The translations under genes and the position numbers were made by a program. The notes beneath the pieces were generated by a model, which was not told the origin of the DNA, searched no databases, and worked only from the letters and a program-made list of their open reading frames with translations. Below are positions 46,904 to 56,303 of a DNA stretch of 64,000 bases, one piece after another. The DNA comes from JACRCT01 sp049841135 (GTDB lineage: Bacteria > Myxococcota > Myxococcia > Myxococcales > UBA5297): contig JASGHK010000005.1 in the NCBI GenBank assembly GCA_049841135.1, forward strand, positions 2,852,001-2,916,000, in the 5' to 3' direction. Position 1 is the stretch's first letter. Each line of letters begins with the position of its first letter.

Positions 46904-48051
46904 TGTCGCGCCTGATTCTGCGAAGCCCGCCTCCGCGGGCTGGGGGCTCGGCGATGCGCCTTGAGCTCGAGCCTCGCATCGTCCCGTCCGGATGGGTCAC
47001 CGCGCTCGTCTCGGTGGCCTCGGTCCTCGTCGGCCTCGTCTTCGGTGCGCTGGTGCTGGCGCTCTCGGGTGTCAACCCGCTGGCCGCTTACCGCGCCATC
47101 CTCGAGACGTCCGTCCTCGGCGGCGGCTACGCAATCTCCGACACGCTGGTGAAGGCCACGCCGCTGCTCCTGTGCGGCTTGGGCTGCGCGGTCGCCTTCC
47201 GGGCGCGCCTGTGGAACGTCGGCGCCGAGGGCCAGTTGATGCTCGGTGCTTGGGCCGCCACCGGGGTCGCGTCGTTCGCTCTGCCGGCGACGACGCCCTC
47301 TCCGCTCATGCTCTTCTGCATGGCCATCGCCGGTGCTCTCGCCGGCGCGCTGTGGGCCGGCATCGCCGGGCTCCTCAAGGCGCGCCTGGGGGTCAACGAG
47401 GTCATCACCAGCCTGATGCTCGTCTACGTCGCCCAGCGCTTCCTCTCCTTCTTCATCTTCGGGCCCTGGAGCGAGGGCGGCTTCCCGCTCACGCCCGTGT
47501 TCCCGAAGTCGGCCTGGCTGCCGCGGCTGCTCGACCTGGGCGAAGGCTTCGCCGGGCTCACGCTCCACGCCGGCCTCCTCGTCGCGCTGCTGGTCTGCGG
47601 CGGGCTGTGGCTCGCGACCTCGCGCTCGGTGTGGGGCTTCGGAATCCGCCTGCTCGGCGACAGCCCGAAGGCGGCGCGCTATGCGGGGCTGCCGGTCGCA
47701 CGGCGGATGGTCTCCACCTTGCTCGTCGCGGGCGCGCTCGCCGGGCTCGCCGGGATGCTCGAGGTCGCCGGCGTGGGCCACCGGCTGCAAGACCGCTTCT
47801 CTCCGGGCTACGGCTTCATCGCCATCGCGGTGGCCTGGCTCGGCCGGCTGCACCCGGTCGGCGTGCTCGCCTCGTCGCTGGTCTTCGCCGCGCTCCTGGT
47901 GGGCTCCAAGGAGGTCCAGCCGGCGGGCATCGCGCAGATGCTGCAGGGAGCGGTGATGCTCGTCGCCGTCGCGGGCGACTTCTTCGTGCGCTATCGCGTG
48001 CGGCTCCGAGCGACGGCCCCAGCGGCCGCGAAGCCGGAGGCGACGCCATGA
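46903..48051 (+). CDS. ABC transporter permease, nucleoside/sugar type (first)
   Basis: 382 residues from ATG 46903, coupled to the ATPase stop (TGATG); ATG 46954 is an alternative giving MRLELEPRIVPSGW and may be the true start, because a hairpin (AGCCCGC-CTCC-GCGGGCT, 46924-46941) lies between. About ten membrane helices; WNVGAEGQLMLGAWAA and GLLKARLGVNEVITSLML are hallmarks of BPD_transp_2 permeases such as YufP. It pairs with the next permease as a heterodimer. Confidence 0.9.
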
Positions 48052-49013
48052 GCACCGGTGCGCTCGGCTTCGTCGAGAACCTGCTCTCCGCCGGGGTGGC
48101 GCGAGGTACGCCCATCCTGCTGGCGGCCGTCGGCGAGCTGCTGGCGGAGCGCTCGGGCGTCATGAACCTGGGCGTCGAGGGGATGATGCTGCTGGGCGCC
48201 GCGGTCGGCTACGCGGTGGCGAACGCGACCGGGAGCCTGTGGCTCGGGCTGCTGGCGGCGATGGCCGCCGGGGCGATCCTCGCTGCCGTCCACGGCGTGG
48301 TGTCCATCAACCTGGGCGGCGATCAGGTGGTCTCCGGTCTCGGCCTGGGCTTCTTCGGCGGCGGGCTCGCGGCGGTGGTCGGCGCGGACCTCGTCGGGGT
48401 CACGGGCGTGCCGCGCGTGCCGGCGTTCGAGGTCGAGGGCCTGTCGGCCATCCCGGTCCTGGGGCCGATGCTCTTCTCGCAGAACGCCATCGTCTGGGCC
48501 GGCATCGGCGTGGCGGCGCTGGCGTGGCTCTATCTCTTCCGGACGCGCTGGGGCCTGAAGGTTCGGGCGGTCGGCGAGAGCCCGGCGGCCGCCGACGCCC
48601 AGGGCATCCGCGTCGGCCTCACCCGGCACCTGCATGTCGCGGCCGGCGGTGCGCTCGCGGGCCTGGGCGGCGCGTCGCTGAGCCTGGCCATCACGCCGGG
48701 CTGGGTCGACGGCATGACCTCCGGCATCGGGTGGATCGCCGTGGGCCTGGTCATCTTCGGCGGCTGGGATCCGGTGCGGGTGGCGGTAGGCGCGTGGCTG
48801 TTCGGCGCCATCCGGCGGCTGCCGCTGGACCTGCAGGGGATCGAGAGCGTGCCGGCGCTGCGCAACCCCAACCTCGGCTACTTCCTGGACATGCTGCCGT
48901 ACCTGTTCACCATCGCCGTGCTGGTGGTGGCCAGTCGGGGCAGCTGGCGGCGCAAGTTCGCCACGCCCTCGGCCCTGGGGCAGGCGTTCGTGCGCGGCGA
49001 GCGGGGGAAGTAG
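48048..49013 (+). CDS. ABC transporter permease, nucleoside/sugar type (second)
   Basis: 321 residues; ATG overlaps the previous stop as ATGA. Motifs ERSGVMNLGVEGMMLLGA, GGDQVVSGLGLGFF and VRAVGESPAAADAQGI are typical of YufQ-like BPD_transp_2 permeases. About nine membrane helices. Last gene of the importer operon; it is followed after 24 nt by the convergent HNH gene. Confidence 0.92.
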   Translation: MSTGALGFVENLLSAGVARGTPILLAAVGELLAERSGVMNLGVEGMMLLGAAVGYAVANATGSLWLGLLAAMAAGAILAAVHGVVSINLGGDQVVSGLGLGFFGGGLAAVVGADLVGVTGVPRVPAFEVEGLSAIPVLGPMLFSQNAIVWAGIGVAALAWLYLFRTRWGLKVRAVGESPAAADAQGIRVGLTRHLHVAAGGALAGLGGASLSLAITPGWVDGMTSGIGWIAVGLVIFGGWDPVRVAVGAWLFGAIRRLPLDLQGIESVPALRNPNLGYFLDMLPYLFTIAVLVVASRGSWRRKFATPSALGQAFVRGERGK

Positions 49014-49037
49014 GCCCTGGGGCGGGGCACTTGAGGG

Positions 49038-49918
49038 TCAGGCGAGGACCCCCTGCCGGCGGAGCTCGGAGGCGAGGAAGGGCGCGCGGCGCTCGAGCTG
49101 ATCCGGGAGCCGACTCACCACCGCCTTGCGGGCCGCCAGAGCGAGTGGATGGTTGAGCGCCGGAAGCACCCCGCTGATGCGGGCGCGTAGCTCCGCGGGG
49201 GCGTCGGGCCCGCATTCCAACCGCAGGTCCTTGGGGCTCAACACGAACCAACCCGGACGCACTTGAAGCAACCATCCTTGCCGGTCGAGCTCTGCCGCGA
49301 GGAAGGGAGCGCGTTCCTCGAGGTGAGCGAGGTCGAACCCGCCCGCGGCGGTTCCGAGCCAGTAGCAGCGCAGGTACTCGGCCCGCTCCTCGACGCAAAG
49401 CCGGTGGTTCAGGACCGGAAGCGTCGCGTCGACGCGGCTCCACTCGGCCTCGGGCGCTGCTGCTCCGCGCTCGACGTGGAAGGTGTTCAGGTTGAGGGCG
49501 AACCACCCGCGGCCGATCGCGAAGGGGTCGACCAGCGAGCTCAAGGCGCCCTTCTTCGAGTTGATGATCGCCGCACACAGCCGGTAATTCGGCCACTCGT
49601 AGACCTGGTTCCACGCGGTGCTCTTGGGCAGCACGTGATCGACCGTCGGGCTGCCCGTCGCGGGGTGGATGTACATCGCGAGATAGGCGCAGCGCCGCCC
49701 GTACGCGACGAGCATCTCGGGCAGGACTTCGCGCCAGTAGGGCGGGAACGCGTCGGCGGGGATGTCCTCCTCGCGGGAAGCGACCTGGGCGAGGGCGTGC
49801 CCGGCCGTGCGCGGAAAGGGCGACGGCTTCCCCACCAGCTCGGCGATGGCGCGAAGTCCGCGCCGTCGGACTTGCCCTCGAACTCGGCAGGCGCCGGTGC
49901 CGGCGCGACCGGAATCAC
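49038..49918 (-). CDS. PtuB-like HNH nuclease of a Septu-type defence pair (frameshifted in this sequence)
   Basis: About 293 residues in two frames. GTG 49918 overlaps the ATPase stop as GTGA and starts MIPVAPAPAPAEFEGKSDG; a base is missing near 49850, after which AIAELVGKPSPFPRTAGHAL continues to 49038. The HNH core is PTVDHVLPKS, YEWPNYRLCAAIINSKKG, the pattern of PtuB and of the retron-Ec78 HNH protein. The usual CxxC before the His is reduced to one Cys (RRCAYLAMYIHP), so zinc binding may differ. The C-terminus has a duplicated motif, LEERAPFLAAELDRQG and LERRAPFLASELRRQG. In Septu the ATPase and HNH protein form a complex that degrades DNA or other nucleic acid on phage infection. Confidence 0.75.
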
Positions 49919-51240
49919 TGCGGCTTCTCCGGACCGGCCGCCTGCTGCGATTGCTCGACGAAGTAGGCCCAGCGGACCCAGAACGGGTCGATGTCCGGCA
50001 GCCCCGCCTCGCGCAGCTGTCGGTCGGCAGCCGCGATGCTCTCCGGTGACGGGGCCTTGGCTGTGAGCACCTCTGCGGCGGCACGCACGGCGCGCTCGCC
50101 CTCGAGCGAGCGAGGTTCCTTCAGGTCAAAGGCCTCGCTGGTCAGCCAGTTGCCGACTTCCCCCATGCGGACGAAGGGACGCTGACGGAGCTCGACCTTC
50201 TGGCCTTCCAGATCGAGGTCCAGCCAGACGTCGAGCGCGGCGTCGAACAGGGGCTCCACCGACGCGAGGACCAGTGGCGAATGCGTCGCGGCGATGAGCT
50301 GGACCCGCGCGCTGGCGTCGTCCGTCAGCGTCTGCACGACCTTGAGGAGCGCAGGGACGATGGCCCGCTGCCAGCGCGGATGAAGGTGAGCCTCGATCTC
50401 GTCGAAGAGCATCACGACGCGGGACGAAGGCTCCTGCGCGAGCTGTCGAGAGGCGATGAGGTGCTCGCGCCACGCCCAAGAGAGCATGTAGGCGAGCGCG
50501 GCGATGCGGCGGACGCCGAGCGAGGCGTACAGGATCGGGACGTCCTGGCCATAGCCCATGCGGACGGTCGGGATGTCGCGCGCGTCGTTGACCGACAGTC
50601 GCGCGAAGCTGCTGCCAGGCTTGAGGGTGTCGTCGCCCACGGTCGGCGCGAGGAGGGCGAGCACGGCGGCCATGCGCTCGGAGTCAGCGCGCCCTTCGCG
50701 TATCCACGAGGCCCAGTCGGCAACCAGCCCGTTGCTCACCTGCGTGAGCCTCCCGTCGACCGGGACGCGAAGCCCGTCCCAGACCTCCTTGGCGCTGAAG
50801 ACGTAGGCGGGCAAGCGCTCCTGGACGTCGATGCTGCCCTGCTTCTTCCAGTAGTTTCGGGCGGGGTCCCAGACCGCGAAGCCGCCGTCGGCCAGCGCGT
50901 AGATGACCAGCCCCGGGTTCCATGGCCTTCCTGCCTTGCCCTTCCACGACTGCTCGTCAAGAACGTACGGGCTCTCGTACCGAACCCGCCCGGTCTTGCT
51001 CTCGACCTCGAACTCGATGGTGGCCGTCTTCGACAGGTCCGTGGGACGCGCGGCGTAGCCCGAGGTGAGGTTGCTGTTGAGGTCCTGCGGCCACTTGCGC
51101 GTGAGCGCCCACCACGCCACGTCCAAGAGGAAGCTCTTGCCCAGGCCGTTGTCGCCGGTGATGAGGTTCAGCCGCGGCCCGAGCCGAACGTCCATCTCGG
51201 GCGCGGGGCCGACGTTCCTGAGGTGAATGGAGTCGAGCAT
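49915..51240 (-). CDS. PtuA-like ATPase of a Septu-type defence pair
   Basis: 441 residues, ATG 51240 with a weak RBS. Walker A GDNGLGKS at residues 29-36 after a LITG strand; ABC-type Walker B MLFDEIEAHLHPRWQ; His-switch AATHSPLVLASVE. This is the AAA_15/21-type, RecF/SMC-like ATPase seen in PtuA and in other defence ATPases. It is directly followed, with a 4-nt overlap, by an HNH nuclease gene, the defining arrangement of Septu. No reverse transcriptase or retron RNA is visible, so this is not a full retron. Alone, the ATPase could also belong to other OLD-like systems. Confidence 0.85.
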   Translation of the reverse strand: MLDSIHLRNVGPAPEMDVRLGPRLNLITGDNGLGKSFLLDVAWWALTRKWPQDLNSNLTSGYAARPTDLSKTATIEFEVESKTGRVRYESPYVLDEQSWKGKAGRPWNPGLVIYALADGGFAVWDPARNYWKKQGSIDVQERLPAYVFSAKEVWDGLRVPVDGRLTQVSNGLVADWASWIREGRADSERMAAVLALLAPTVGDDTLKPGSSFARLSVNDARDIPTVRMGYGQDVPILYASLGVRRIAALAYMLSWAWREHLIASRQLAQEPSSRVVMLFDEIEAHLHPRWQRAIVPALLKVVQTLTDDASARVQLIAATHSPLVLASVEPLFDAALDVWLDLDLEGQKVELRQRPFVRMGEVGNWLTSEAFDLKEPRSLEGERAVRAAAEVLTAKAPSPESIAAADRQLREAGLPDIDPFWVRWAYFVEQSQQAAGPEKPQ

Positions 51241-51596
51241 GGGCTCTGCCTTTCCAGGGACATCTTCACGGCAAGTTCAGCGCGCGAACTCTATCGCAGC
51301 CGACCTGCGCCCAGGCACGAGTTGATCGGCCAGTCGCCATCGGAGCAAGGTCGAGCGCGATTCGGCCTGCCGCCCCGTCCCGAGCCGAACCTATGGCCGG
51401 CGCTTCGAGGGCGCCCCGGCTCTCGTCCAAGACCTCGGTTCGGAGGAAAGCGAACTGCCTGACCGAAGTCGTTCGTGGCGCTCTGAGGTGAGCATCCGAG
51501 GACTCCTCCGACCAGGCGCTGGTGCCTTCGTGGAGAAGCCGCTCGTTGGGCTGGCTATGTGAGAGGGAAGGGCTGCGGGAGGAAGTTGGGTGAAGG
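51241..51596. other. intergenic stretch, no feature seen
   Basis: 356 nt between the divergent PtuA-like and hybrid kinase genes. It should hold promoters for both, but I see no convincing promoter, hairpin or repeat. An open frame at 51266-51664 on the minus strand has no RBS and no recognisable sequence. Confidence 0.5.
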
Positions 51597-53925
51597 GTGG
51601 CGTCACTACCTTTGAGTCCGGGCGTCTCCGCCCGGAGGTCGAAGGCAGCCAGGTTGGACGTCACCTACCAGCTCGGGACGCTGCGCCTGTCGGCCGGCGG
51701 CGAGGTCGCCGACCTGGACGAGGTCGGCGCGCGCCTGCTCGGCTACGAGTCGGCGCGCGCGGCCCTGGCCGGCCCCGAGCCGCTCGTGCCGCCAGCGGTC
51801 GTTTCGGCTGCGATGTCGGCTTCCGGCGCGGAGCAGGTGGTGTTCAGCGGAGAGTGCCGGGCGAGCCGGGGCCGGGTGCTGAATTGCCGGTTCGCTTCGC
51901 GAAAGGCGGCCGACGGGCAGGCGGTCGTGCTCTTCGCCCCCGAGGACCGCGTGCCGGGCCGCTTCGTCGAGTCCCTCCTCGACGCCTTGCCCAACCCGGT
52001 CTTCGGCAAGGACCGCCAGCACCGCTGGGTCCTGCTCAACGACGCCTTCTGCCGGACGCTGGGCCGCCCGCGCGAGGAGCCTCCTGGGCAAGAGCGACTA
52101 CGACTTCTTTCCCAAGTGGCAGGCCGACGTCTTCTGGGCCAAGGACGAGGAGGTCTTCTCCAGCGGGCACACCAACGAGAACGAGGAGCACTTCACCGGC
52201 GCCGAGGGCCGGCTGCACATCATCCTCACGCGCAAGTCGCTGCACCGCGACGCCGGCGGCCGCCCGCTGCTGCTGGGCGTCATCACCGACATCACCGAGC
52301 GCAAGCAGACGGAGGACCGGCTGCGCCGCTCGCGCGACGAGCTGGACGAGCGGGTGGCCCGCCGCACCTCGGAGCTGGAGCGCGCCAGCCAGCAGCTGGC
52401 GCAGGAGGTGGAGGAGCAGCGCCTGAGCGAGCAGCGCTTCCGGCAGCTGGCCGACTGGATGCCGCAGATCGTCTGGACCGCCCGGCCCGACGGCACGGTG
52501 GACTACATCAACGCCCGCGGCCCGACGCTGACCAAGGTCAGGGCCGAGGACGGGATGGGCATGCGCTGGATCGAGCAGGTCCACCCGGACGACCAGGACC
52601 GGGTGCGGGCGCAGTGGCAGCGCTCGGTCCACGACGACACCCTCTACGAGTCGGAGTTCCGGCTGCGCATGCACGACGGGGCCTACCGCTGGCAGCTGGT
52701 GCGGGCCGTGCCCATCCGCGACTCGCGGGGGCAGGTGGTGCGCTGGCTGGGCACCGCCACCGACATCGAGGAGCAGAAGAAGGTGCAGCAGACGGTGGAG
52801 GACGAGAACCAGCGCAAGAGCGACTTCCTGGCCATCCTGGCGCACGAGCTGCGCAACCCGCTGACCCCCGTCCGCAACGCCGCGGTGCTGCTCGCCCGCA
52901 ACGGCGGGCGTCCGGGGGCGAAGGAGCGGGCGGTGGAGATCATCCAGCGCCAGGTGACGCAGATGGCGCGCCTCATCGACGACCTGCTCGACCTCTCGCG
53001 CATCGCGCGCGGCAAGATCCTCCTGCGCAAGGAGCGGCTCGACGTCGCGGCGGTGGTGCGCACCGTGGTCGACGACCGGCGCGAGGCCTTCGAGAAGCGG
53101 CAGCTCGCGGTGGAGGTCGAGCTGCCGGACGGGCCGGTGTGGCTGTGGGCCGACGGGGCGCGGGTGGCGCAGACCGTGGGGAACCTGCTCGACAACGCCG
53201 AGAAGTACAGCGACCCCGGCGGGCACGTCCGCGTGGCGCTGAAGGCCGAGGGCGACCAGGTTGCGATCCGCGTGCGCGACGACGGCATCGGCCTCTCGCG
53301 GGAGGCCATGGCCCACCTCTTCGAGCCGTTCGTGCAGGCGCGGGGCGGCCGCGGCGGGCTGGGGCTGGGCCTGTCGCTGGTGAAGTCCCTGGCGGAGCTG
53401 CACGGCGGGCGCGTCGAGGCCGAGAGCGAGGGGGCCGGCCGGGGCGCGACCTTCACCGTCTGGATCCCCGCGGCCGGCGAGCCGCAGCCGGCGCACGCCA
53501 CGGACGCCGGAGCCCCGACGCAGGGCCCGGCCCGGTCCCAGCCGGCACCGCACCGGCGAATCCTGGTGATCGAGGACAACGCCGACGCGGCGGAGAGCCT
53601 GCGGATGGTGCTGGAGCTCGAGGGCCACGAGGTGAGCATCGCCGCGACCGGCGAGGAGGGCGTGGCCCGGGCGCGCGAGCTGCGCCCGGAGTTCGTCCTC
53701 TCGGACATCGGCCTGCCGGGGATGAGCGGCTATGAGGTCGCGCGGGCGCTGCGCGCCGACCCGAGCCTGGGCTCGACCCGGCTGGTGGCCATCACCGGCT
53801 ACGGCCAGGTCCGCGACCGCGAGAGGGCGCAGCGCAGCGGCTTCGACGCCCACCTCACCAAGCCCTTCGACCCCGATGCGCTGCAGCGCGTGCTGAACGG
53901 ACCGGCTCGGCCTGCGACGTCCTGA
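51597..53925 (+). CDS. hybrid histidine kinase, PAS-PAS-HisKA-HATPase-REC (frameshifted in this sequence)
   Basis: About 775 residues in two frames. GTG 51597 is the first start; a TTG further in is possible. No membrane segment, so a soluble sensor. PAS 1 (ESLLDALPNPVFGKDRQHRW) is broken at CC 52080-52081; dropping one C gives REELLGKSDYDFFPKW. PAS 2 has LADWMPQIVWTARPDGT and ends in ITERK/IEEQKK-type linkers. HisKA His lies in LAILAHELRNPL; HATPase has NLLDNAEKYSDPGG and GLGLGLSLVK. The receiver domain (about 650-770) has acidic pocket EDN, phospho-acceptor Asp in VLSDIGLPGMSG and Lys in LTKPFD. All key residues present. Confidence 0.83.
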
Positions 53926-54119
53926 AGGCGAGGCTCGCCGAATTCGACGCGAGCTTCTCCGCATGTCGGAGAGGGTGTCAGGGGGAGGCTCGCGACGACG
54001 GCGCTCCGAATGAATGGGCCCCCGAACGGGTGTATCGTGCCCGCCCACACACCGTCGCCCAGCCCCGTCGCCGGGCTGGACCCACGGAGGCGCAGCGCTC
54101 TCGCTGCGAGGAGGGTCCC

Positions 54120-55248
54120 ATGAACCGGTTCCTGCTCTTGGCCTTGTCCGCCGCCCTGCTGGCGGGCCCCGCGTGCAGCTCCACGCCGAACGCGGAGCAG
54201 CCTGGCCTCGACGCCTCGGTGGCTGCCGGGCCCGACGCCGCGCAGCCGACGCCGGTGACCTGCACGATCGCCGCGCCGGCCGGCGGTGCGCTCGTCACCG
54301 GCACCGTGGAGTTCAGGGTCGAGTTCCAGGGCCCGGCCACCAAGGTGGAGATCCTCGAGGGCGACACCAGCCTCGCTTCGGCCGACGTCACCACCTCGCC
54401 CGCGACCGTCGCCGTGGACACGACGCAACTCAAGGAAGGAGCGCACACCTTCAAGGCCAAGGCGAGCTCCGCCGAGGCGAGCGGCGAGTCCGCCGCCGTC
54501 GCGCTCACCACCGACAACCAGGCGCCGGCCATCACCCTGGGGGCGACGAACCTGTCGATCCTCAAGGGCACCGCGGCGGTCATCCCCATCGTCGCCACCG
54601 AGGCGCACGTGGCCAAGGTGCAGCTCCTCGAGGGCGACACCGTCCTGGTGGACCTCACCGAGGTCCCCGACGACATCCTCTGGGACACGACGAAGGTCGC
54701 CGACGGCCTGCACGCGGTGAAGCTCTCGGTCTCCGACACGCTCGGCCACGTCACGGTCAGCCCAGAGAAGAAGGTCATCGTCGGCAACTACGCCGTGCTG
54801 CCGCAGATCGAGTACATCCCCGCGGACCAGGTCACCGTCCCCGAGGACTGGCAGACGGTCGAGATCGACGTGCGCGGCATGGTCGCCAACCCCGGCGCCA
54901 TCAAGCACATCCTCACCTGGCTCTCGTGGGATTCCGACGGCGACGGAGACGCCGATGCGGCTCGAGTACTCGCTGGGCCAGGGCCTGTGCCCGCACCGCG
55001 GCATCAAGTTCATCGGCCAGGAGTCGACGGAGGGGCAGATCATCCTGGACCTGAAGCGCAGCGACGTGACCTACACCGAGGCGCAGGCGGCCAACTACCC
55101 CTGGAAGGCCGACCCGACGACGTTCCCGGACAACAACGACCTGGAGACCGCGGGCTCGTTCTTCGGCCACATCGCCATCATGGACGCGGCGGATCACGTC
55201 GGGCAGACGCTTCCCGTCAAGATGCACTTCGTGCTCTTCACCGAGTGA
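54120..55248 (+). CDS. Ig-like domain lipoprotein (frameshifted in this sequence)
   Basis: About 375 residues in two frames. ATG 54120 has GGAGGG upstream. Signal peptide with lipobox-like GPAC (Cys19), short Asp/Ala linker, then two or three Ig-like (Big_9/invasin-type) repeats: VEFRVEFQGPATKVEILEGD, VIPIVATEAHVAKVQLLEGD. DSDGDGD follows, and the frame breaks at GG 54945-54946; dropping one base gives DSDGDETPMRLEYSLGQG and a final domain to 55248. Surface-exposed by type; function unknown. The next gene starts 6 nt later, so they are probably co-transcribed. Confidence 0.75.
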
Positions 55249-55254
55249 GGCGCG

Positions 55255-56152
55255 ATGGGCCGCGCGCGGTCCCTGTCTGCCACTTTGGGCGCCGGCCTGG
55301 CAGCGCTGCTGCTGCTGGGCCGTTGCAGCCAGCCGCCGCCTGCTGGGGCCGATGATGCCGCTGCGGCCGCGCCGGACGCGGCGCTCTCTTCACGTGACGC
55401 CGCGAGCCCCGCGGACGCGAGCGAGCCCGCGGACGCGGCGGCCGAGCCGGATGCGGGCGTCGCCTGCGGGAGTTGCCACGGCAGCGAGGCCAGCCCGGCG
55501 CCGCCTCCGGATCTCCTCCGGCTCGACCGACCGGAGCCGCGCCGGCGTCGGCGCTCACGCTCCCCACCTGGCGTCCTCGACCTGGCGCAACGAGGTGAAG
55601 TGCACCCACTGCCACGTGGCGCCGGCCGCGGACGATCGGGCGCACGGAACGCAGGTGCACGCGGCGACGGTGACGCTGCAGGGCCTCGCGGCCGCGGGCG
55701 TGACGGCCAAGTACGAGAACGGCTCCTGCAGCGCCTACTGCCATGGCGCGAAGCTGAAGTTCGGGACCGGTCCGCACCTGAGCCCATCCTGGACGACCGC
55801 TGGCGCTCTCTCGTGCACCGGCTGCCACGGCCTCCCGCCGCCGGCGCCTCACCCGCCGGCCGGCGACTGCGGCCGCTGCCACCTGGACGTCTCGGACCGC
55901 GCCGGGAAGATCACCTCGGCCTCGCGCCACATCGACGGCTACGTCCTGGCGCCGAAGGGTGCGCACCTGGTGCACCTGGGCGGTGCCGGCGGGCAGAACC
56001 ACGACTGCGTCACCTGCCACGACGGCGACCGCTACCACGGCGAGATGAAGGACGGGCAGCCGCTGGAGACCACGACGGTGTGCGACGGTTGCCATGCCGG
56101 CGAGGTGGAAACGGTGCGCGCCGCGTGGGAGGGCTGGGCGCCGCCGAGGTGA
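55255..56152 (+). CDS. multihaem c-type cytochrome lipoprotein (frameshifted in this sequence)
   Basis: About 298 residues in two frames. Signal peptide with LLGRC lipobox and an Asp/Ala linker. Haem motifs: CGSCH in the first frame, then CTHCH, CSAYCH (a CxxxCH form), CTGCH, CGRCH, CVTCH and CDGCH in the second. The frame breaks at CC 55515-55516; dropping one C gives PPPDLSGSTDRSRAGVGAH and aligns with the usual PPPD-G-GVGAH of the Geobacter-type CxxxxCH/CxxCH family. Seven haem sites, so a likely extracytoplasmic electron carrier. It follows the Ig-like lipoprotein gene by 6 nt. Confidence 0.8.
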
Positions 56153-56178
56153 ACGCTCCGTGAGCCGCTTGCAGAAGG

Positions 56179-56200
56179 TATGTCGGTACCCACCGACATA
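56179..56200. promoter_or_regulatory. strong dyad between cytochrome and transporter genes
   Basis: TATGTCGGT-ACCC-ACCGACATA is a perfect 9-bp inverted repeat with a 4-nt centre, 27 nt after the cytochrome stop and about 100 nt before the transporter start. It could be an operator for the transporter or an unusual terminator; no T-run follows. Confidence 0.5.
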
Positions 56201-56303
56201 GCTTCAGCACAGCCCAAGGCCTGCCCGGCAACCATCGTCGGTGAGATCGTGGCCCTGCTCGCGCCGTGACGGGAGCGCCGCCAGGCGGTAGAACCTCGCC
56301 GCC

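Noticed and set aside
49038..51240. Retron of the Ec78 type
   Set aside because: The ATPase/HNH pair matches, but there is no reverse transcriptase gene and no visible msr/msd RNA.
51266..51664. Possible gene of 132 codons between the PtuA-like and hybrid kinase genes
   Set aside because: No RBS, composition unlike its neighbours, no recognisable motif, and it overlaps the start of the kinase gene.
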